From Pholiota molesta (Eukaryota; Basidiomycota; Agaricomycetes; Agaricales; Strophariaceae): 64,000 nt of DNA. The stretch's first letter is position 1. Each line of letters starts with the position of its first letter. A program made the translations under genes and the position numbers. Below are positions 59,732 to 64,000 of the stretch, piece after piece. The DNA lies in contig JACGCK010000090.1 of NCBI GenBank assembly GCA_014925825.1, positions 62,001-126,000 of the forward strand, written 5' to 3'. The notes under the pieces are model-generated. The model was not told where the DNA came from. It made no database searches and saw only the letters and a program-made list of their open reading frames with translations.

Positions 59732-62021
59732 TCACTGACTCCCCCCAGACCCAGACCCAAGGTCCATCTTTTCCAGATCCATTCCATAGACGAACCCCAG
59801 TGCAACTCGGGCTGCCATGCGCCGCCGCTCCTCTTCGTTGTCCACTCCCGCGATTTCTTCTCGAAGGCCCTGGAGCGAGCGGAGAACGCTCTCGATGTCG
59901 ATGGGCCCCGCAGGCCCAATTTCTTCTGGGTCGACGTGTTCAGCCTCACCGCCGCGGTTCGCTCCCTGTGTTTGAGTGTGCGCGGTATCAACCGGACCAG
60001 AGCTTTGACTTGAGGGCGCAGATTTTAACTTGTATTCGGCAGTCCTTGTTCAGCCGGATGCCTTTGTGAATCCAACGCCTGCGCCGGGCAGTGAAGTGCC
60101 GGGAACGCCCCCAAAAATGCGAGCGGCCGTTGCCAAAATCTCCTGGCGCGTCGGCATATCCTCATCCGCCTCCTCATCTAAATCGTTCGCATCTTCCCAC
60201 TCTTCTGTATTCTCCTCCCAGCTCTCGGCCACCTCGTCTCGCTCCTCTGCATTATCTTCCCACTCTTCTGCGGACTCGTATTCGTCGCTTGGCGGTTCTT
60301 CTCCAAGAGCCGAATACTCGTTTCTGTCACTGTCATCTGCGCCGAAATCTGATACCGAGCCCAGAGATCTGTACAGATTGCGCCTGCCTTTCCCCTTTCC
60401 TGCTTCCCCACCTCGCCCATGCCCAGTATTAGCACTAGCGGGCGTCAGCCCTTTCTGATCGCCAAGGCTGTCACCAGTTACAACGCTATCTGCAAAAGCC
60501 GTCGCCATTGGCGTCTCCTCTCCATCGCCTACCGCTTCAAATCCTGCTTGACTCAAATCTAAGGGTGACCACGCCCTGGCCCCGCCTTTGCTTTTGTCGG
60601 ATCCGGGTTCCGCAGGCGCAGAAACGAATACGGTAAAGTCGTCCTCAAACCCGATCGACACTGACTGAACGTCCGCATCTGAACGTCCGACCCCAGATAT
60701 ACCGAGTCCAAAAGGCGAAGCTGGACCAATCTCCTTTGGTGACGAGGCAAGCCTTCCATCCGCATGGCTGTCGCGAGATGAGCGCGGGATCGGGATACTC
60801 GGCGTCTTCACCACACTACTGCTAGAACCTGTGAGCCAAGGCTTCTGCGAAGAAGACGGCTTTGCCGGCGGAGTCCCTACGAAATGTGAGTTGGAATTAA
60901 ACTCATAAGGCGAAAACAGGGAATCTGCATCGTCTTCATCGTCTGTTCGGTGTTGGTGTCCTTCTGTTTCCGATGGACGCGCATCGGCGCGTGAGATGCC
61001 TGAGATGCCCGAAACTGAGAGAAGTTCTTCCATTATTGAAATGCGTTCCAGATCCCTTTGGGTCTGGCTAGCAGCTGATGCAGAAGTCGATCTGGTCTTG
61101 GTGGCAGTAGTCTTTGACGATTGCATTGAAGGCCACATAATTGTGCTTAATGCATCCAGAACACGCGGAAGACTTGGAATGTCTGTATGATGAAATGATT
61201 ATGTCAATTAAACTCCTGTTCAATACAGGAAAATAGAGTATTCGACGAACATGAAAATGAGGAGTATATAAGAAGTGCAAACTGTCAAAAATAACTCACC
61301 ATCGTCTGCGGTATCAGGGTCTCTGTCCTTGGGCGATATGAGTTCACGGGTCGCATCGACATATTCAAACCCAAATGACATCAATGTACTATCGATGTCG
61401 GTATTCCCATCGTCAACTACTGTCGTTTCATCGACATTGGGTTGATTCCCCGACAGTACGGCTGCTGGCGCTGTTGGCTTTGGGATCCGCACCGCGAGGC
61501 ACACCTCCGGTTCGTAGCCACCTTGGGCCATTATTCGAGAAAGCTCTTCTATATGTTTCACATACGGCTATGAATCGGATAGAAACGAAATGAAGTCACA
61601 GGGAAAGAGATCGGCGAACAACAGGACACACCTCTCCATCTACCCAAACATAAATGAGCGCAGGTGGTGGCTTGTAATCCGGCCCACGATCCAATGAGAA
61701 TAGACCAGGGTAAACATTTGACAATTCATAGGCTGCAAAATGGACAGGCGCAGTGTAATATCGGTTGGATATGATATAATGGGCAATCACAGGTCCCGTT
61801 TCTGATGTTTGCAACTGAGGTGTTGTAACATCAGCATGAATAGACTCGGTTTTCGACTCGGACAACGCCTTTACACCTACAACGGTGTTGTTATGACGTG
61901 GACAAAGTATGAAAGATAAGACTTACGTTCAATGAAGGAGATCGACCCAGCCAAGGAGGCAGATATCGTCAGAATTCTGCATCCTTCATTGAGTTGCGGT
62001 GAAACGACAGGGGCAGACATG
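59732..62021 (-). CDS. AAGAB/Irc6-like alpha- and gamma-adaptin binding protein
   Basis: Cytosolic chaperone of the p34/AAGAB (yeast Irc6) family, which stabilises adaptin subunits while AP-1 and AP-2 clathrin adaptors assemble. Start MSAPVVSPQLNEGCRILTIS at 62021; intron after FIE; GPVIAHYIISNRYYTAPVHF; PPPALIYVWVDGE; intron; VKHIEELSRIMAQGGYEPEV; SFGFEYVDATREL; a long acidic, disordered middle (ESAEEWEDNAEERDEVAESW near 60250); and the family's C-terminal helix VLRSLQGLREEIAGVDNEE, MAARVALGFVYGMDLEKM. To reach that helix a 48-nt intron (GTTGGATT...ACAAG, about 60064-60017) must be removed; otherwise an in-frame TGA at 60050 ends the protein before the domain. A CTGAAC branch-like site supports the intron. 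Confidence 0.8.
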
Positions 62022-62805
62022 ATGACGATTGTCTATGATGGAGGATGAACAGACACGGTTAACAGACGCAGTGGGAGTTGTAGAAAAGAATTAGGTGCAA
62101 TGAATCAGTGATGGGAATGCGATGGTAAGTAATAAGAACTCTTGGGTGTGGCTGCGTGTCCTATATATTGTTGCTTTGCTGCACCAGGCTGCCCAGGCAC
62201 CAGTAAGGCTTCAGTCGTGAGACCTTCGGTGTAGTCTTCTATAAAGCGAGATAGTATTCCCTGCAGCTTTTGAGGGCACGTCCGGGCCAGGTGCAAGGAA
62301 AGAAGATGGTGGTCAAAGTCAAGCTGCTTTCTCCCTTAAAGAACATCACGTGTCTCCAATTTACGCGACGCGACGCGGTCAGTGACACTAATATGACGCA
62401 AGGTGCCAGCATCACCGCAATATACAGTACTTAGTACGTACTACTATAATATACATCTGCAAATATGAAATGCACACCGTGATCTATTCCTACATACATG
62501 CAATTACAAAGTCCGCTGGCAAGAAGAAAACAGGGAACTGTTGGTTGAGAGTAAGTATTAACCAAGTATTAACGGCATGAAATGGACGTCGGCCTCTGTT
62601 CACTTACACATTCACAGATCAAGGTCATTTTTAAATTTAGGCCATTGATATTGAGCATCACGGCCGAAACATAAAATGTGTACTTATATTTTATGATCCC
62701 TATTTACTTACAATTCTCAGAACTGAAACCGTGTCCGTTAAGCTACCGACTTTCGTAGTAGGATTTACCCTTGAGATTGCAGGGTACGTACTGTGACCAT
62801 AAGCT
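62022..62805. other. Intergenic region
   Basis: Upstream of the AAGAB-like gene and downstream of the transporter. No coding or RNA feature supported. Short open frames only. Confidence 0.5.
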
Positions 62806-64000
62806 CACGGTAGCGTATGGTCTGTAACAGACATCGCCGAGGTTCCCTCAGCCATAGAATAGAGCATAGCCTTGTCTCCGCTCTCATCAACTAACGCCTT
62901 CAGCATGCCGTCCTCCTTTTGAAGAAGTGCGGTTGGCGTGTCAAATTCGACCTGGCAGATAATATGATTAAGTGGGTATTCTCACGATCGCATTCGCACT
63001 TACAATTCGACCGGCATCGAGCACCATCTTTTGAATGAATCTTTAGCACTTTAATAGAAGATTATTCATTCTACTAGACTTACTATCTTGTTGGAGTCCA
63101 TAATGGTTTGTAGTCGATGAGCAACAGTTATAACCGTCACATCAGAAGCCAACCGATGCCTCAGTGTCGCCTGAATCACCGCGTCTGTCTTGTAATCTTG
63201 GAAATTATTCATCAGATACCATAAGAAGCGACCTATTTAGAATGTATTCGTACCAATCGCTGAAGTAGCTATTGATAAAGTTGTTACTATCAGAGTTCAT
63301 GGGAGTATCAAGGGCGCAAATTTACCTTCATCCAGAATGAGGAGCTTGCTGCCTCGGACCATTGCTCGAGCAAGTGCAAGTATCTGCCTTTGGCCTACCG
63401 AGAGATTGGCCCCGCCGCTTGCAATATTACTATCAAGGGTGATGTGGGCTTCTTCCAGTTCTTCTTGCAGGGCAAACAATCCTGCATCACGGAGGGCGTT
63501 ATTCAGTGTTGCATCATCATGCTGCTCAAAGGGATCCAAGTTCCGTCGAAGAGTCCCTATATTTTTGCGTCAAAAATTAATCTGAAAATCAGTGGCGTTC
63601 CATGTACATACCACTAAGAAGTTCGGGCTGAAATCGAATGATAGTCAGTCCCTGTGACTCTCATCCATGAAAGAAATCGTGTTACCGTTTGAGGAATAAT
63701 AGTTATGCTAGATCGTAATGCGTCGAGGTTGAGAGTGCTAGTTGGTATTCCATCATAATATACATTGCCTTCTGTTACGATGCAGCGGAGGAGCGAAAGA
63801 GTCAGGGAGCTCTGCACAGAAGTTAGAGTTGTCAGATGGTAGTTTAGACGGTATTTGCGAGACTCACCTTCCCACTACCTGTTCGACCAACTGTCCGCAG
63901 CCGTCAGTGCACTGCTAAAACAGGAAAAAGGTAGCCATACCAATGCCAACGCGCTCTCCAGATCTGATATTGAAAGTCAAATCATGTAAGACCTTTGGTC
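62806..64000 (-). CDS. ABC transporter, ABCC (MRP) type, C-terminal nucleotide-binding domain (5' partial)
   Basis: C-terminal ATPase of a full-length membrane exporter of the MRP/ABCC group; the membrane domains lie beyond the window. Seen from the right edge: LHDLTFNIRSGERVGI, Walker A GRTGSGK|SSLTLSLLRC split by an intron near 63815-63865, YYDGIPTSTLNLDALRSSIT, IIPQ (Q-loop), LLSGTLRRNLDPFEQHDDAT, ASGGANLSVGQRQILALARA (LSVGQ signature), Walker B SKLLILDE, LRHRLASDVTVITVAHRLQT (H-loop), VEFDTPTALLQKEDGML, and a stop at 62806-62808 after SVTDHTLP. GERVGI followed by GRTGSGKSS is typical of the second domain of MRP proteins. Substrate cannot be told. Confidence 0.9.

Noticed and set aside
1..64000. 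CRISPR arrays, bacterial operons, rRNA or clear tRNA genes
   Set aside because: No regularly spaced repeats and no rRNA cores; a few GGTTCGA-like strings (for example near 49887) lack a foldable cloverleaf by eye.

Overview
The window is nuclear DNA from a filamentous basidiomycete, most likely an Agaricomycete. Genes are dense on both strands and split by many introns of about 45-70 bp with GT...AG ends. The protein families fit this group: a BTB/POZ relic, an O-fucosyltransferase-like protein, a GH128 glucanase, a CYSTM peptide and a chromovirus LTR retrotransposon. Nothing looks prokaryotic or organellar. The species cannot be named from sequence alone.

Layout. 1-12.4 kb is compact housekeeping DNA: a Rad5/Rad16/Uls1-type SNF2-RING ATPase (5' end cut by the window), a secreted GH128 glycosidase, two small unrecognised proteins (one probably mitochondrial), a class I fructose-bisphosphate aldolase, pyridoxamine-phosphate oxidase divergent from the tRNA-splicing endonuclease subunit Sen15, and an 81-residue CYSTM peptide with an 11-nt exon. 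12.4-21.4 kb is sparse, with a decayed or frame-broken BTB gene and one short-chain dehydrogenase. 21.4-28.0 kb carries a Red1/ZFC3H1-type zinc-finger protein (nuclear RNA surveillance) and an O-fucosyltransferase-like enzyme. 28.29-33.85 kb is one complete, very young Ty3/gypsy chromovirus insertion. 34.7-40.3 kb holds an ABM-fold protein and an Mcm1/SRF-type MADS-box factor. 40.5-48.7 kb is almost empty. 48.7-64 kb is a minus-strand cluster: an SAM-dependent methyltransferase, a disordered protein carrying eleven copies of an EEVTPWE-type motif, an AAGAB/Irc6-like adaptin chaperone, and the C-terminal ATPase of an ABCC transporter that runs off the right edge.

Most interesting parts. The retrotransposon has identical 143-bp LTRs and a perfect 5-bp target duplication. 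It shows a textbook -1 ribosomal frameshift signal between gag and pol: a GGGAAAA slippery heptamer, a 6-nt spacer and a perfect 10-bp hairpin. It also has a likely self-priming site of the Tf1/sushi kind. Its reverse transcriptase has lost the whole catalytic core by an in-frame deletion, so this fresh copy should depend on another element's enzyme. The eleven-copy Trp-containing motif protein is the best candidate here for an undescribed protein system.

Reading caution. In at least a dozen places an otherwise well-conserved frame is broken by what looks like one missing (rarely one extra) base, often in a homopolymer. Either the assembly has unpolished indels or several genes are decaying. 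I give gene spans across these breaks and flag each. The genes do not form one pathway; they are ordinary chromosomal neighbours.
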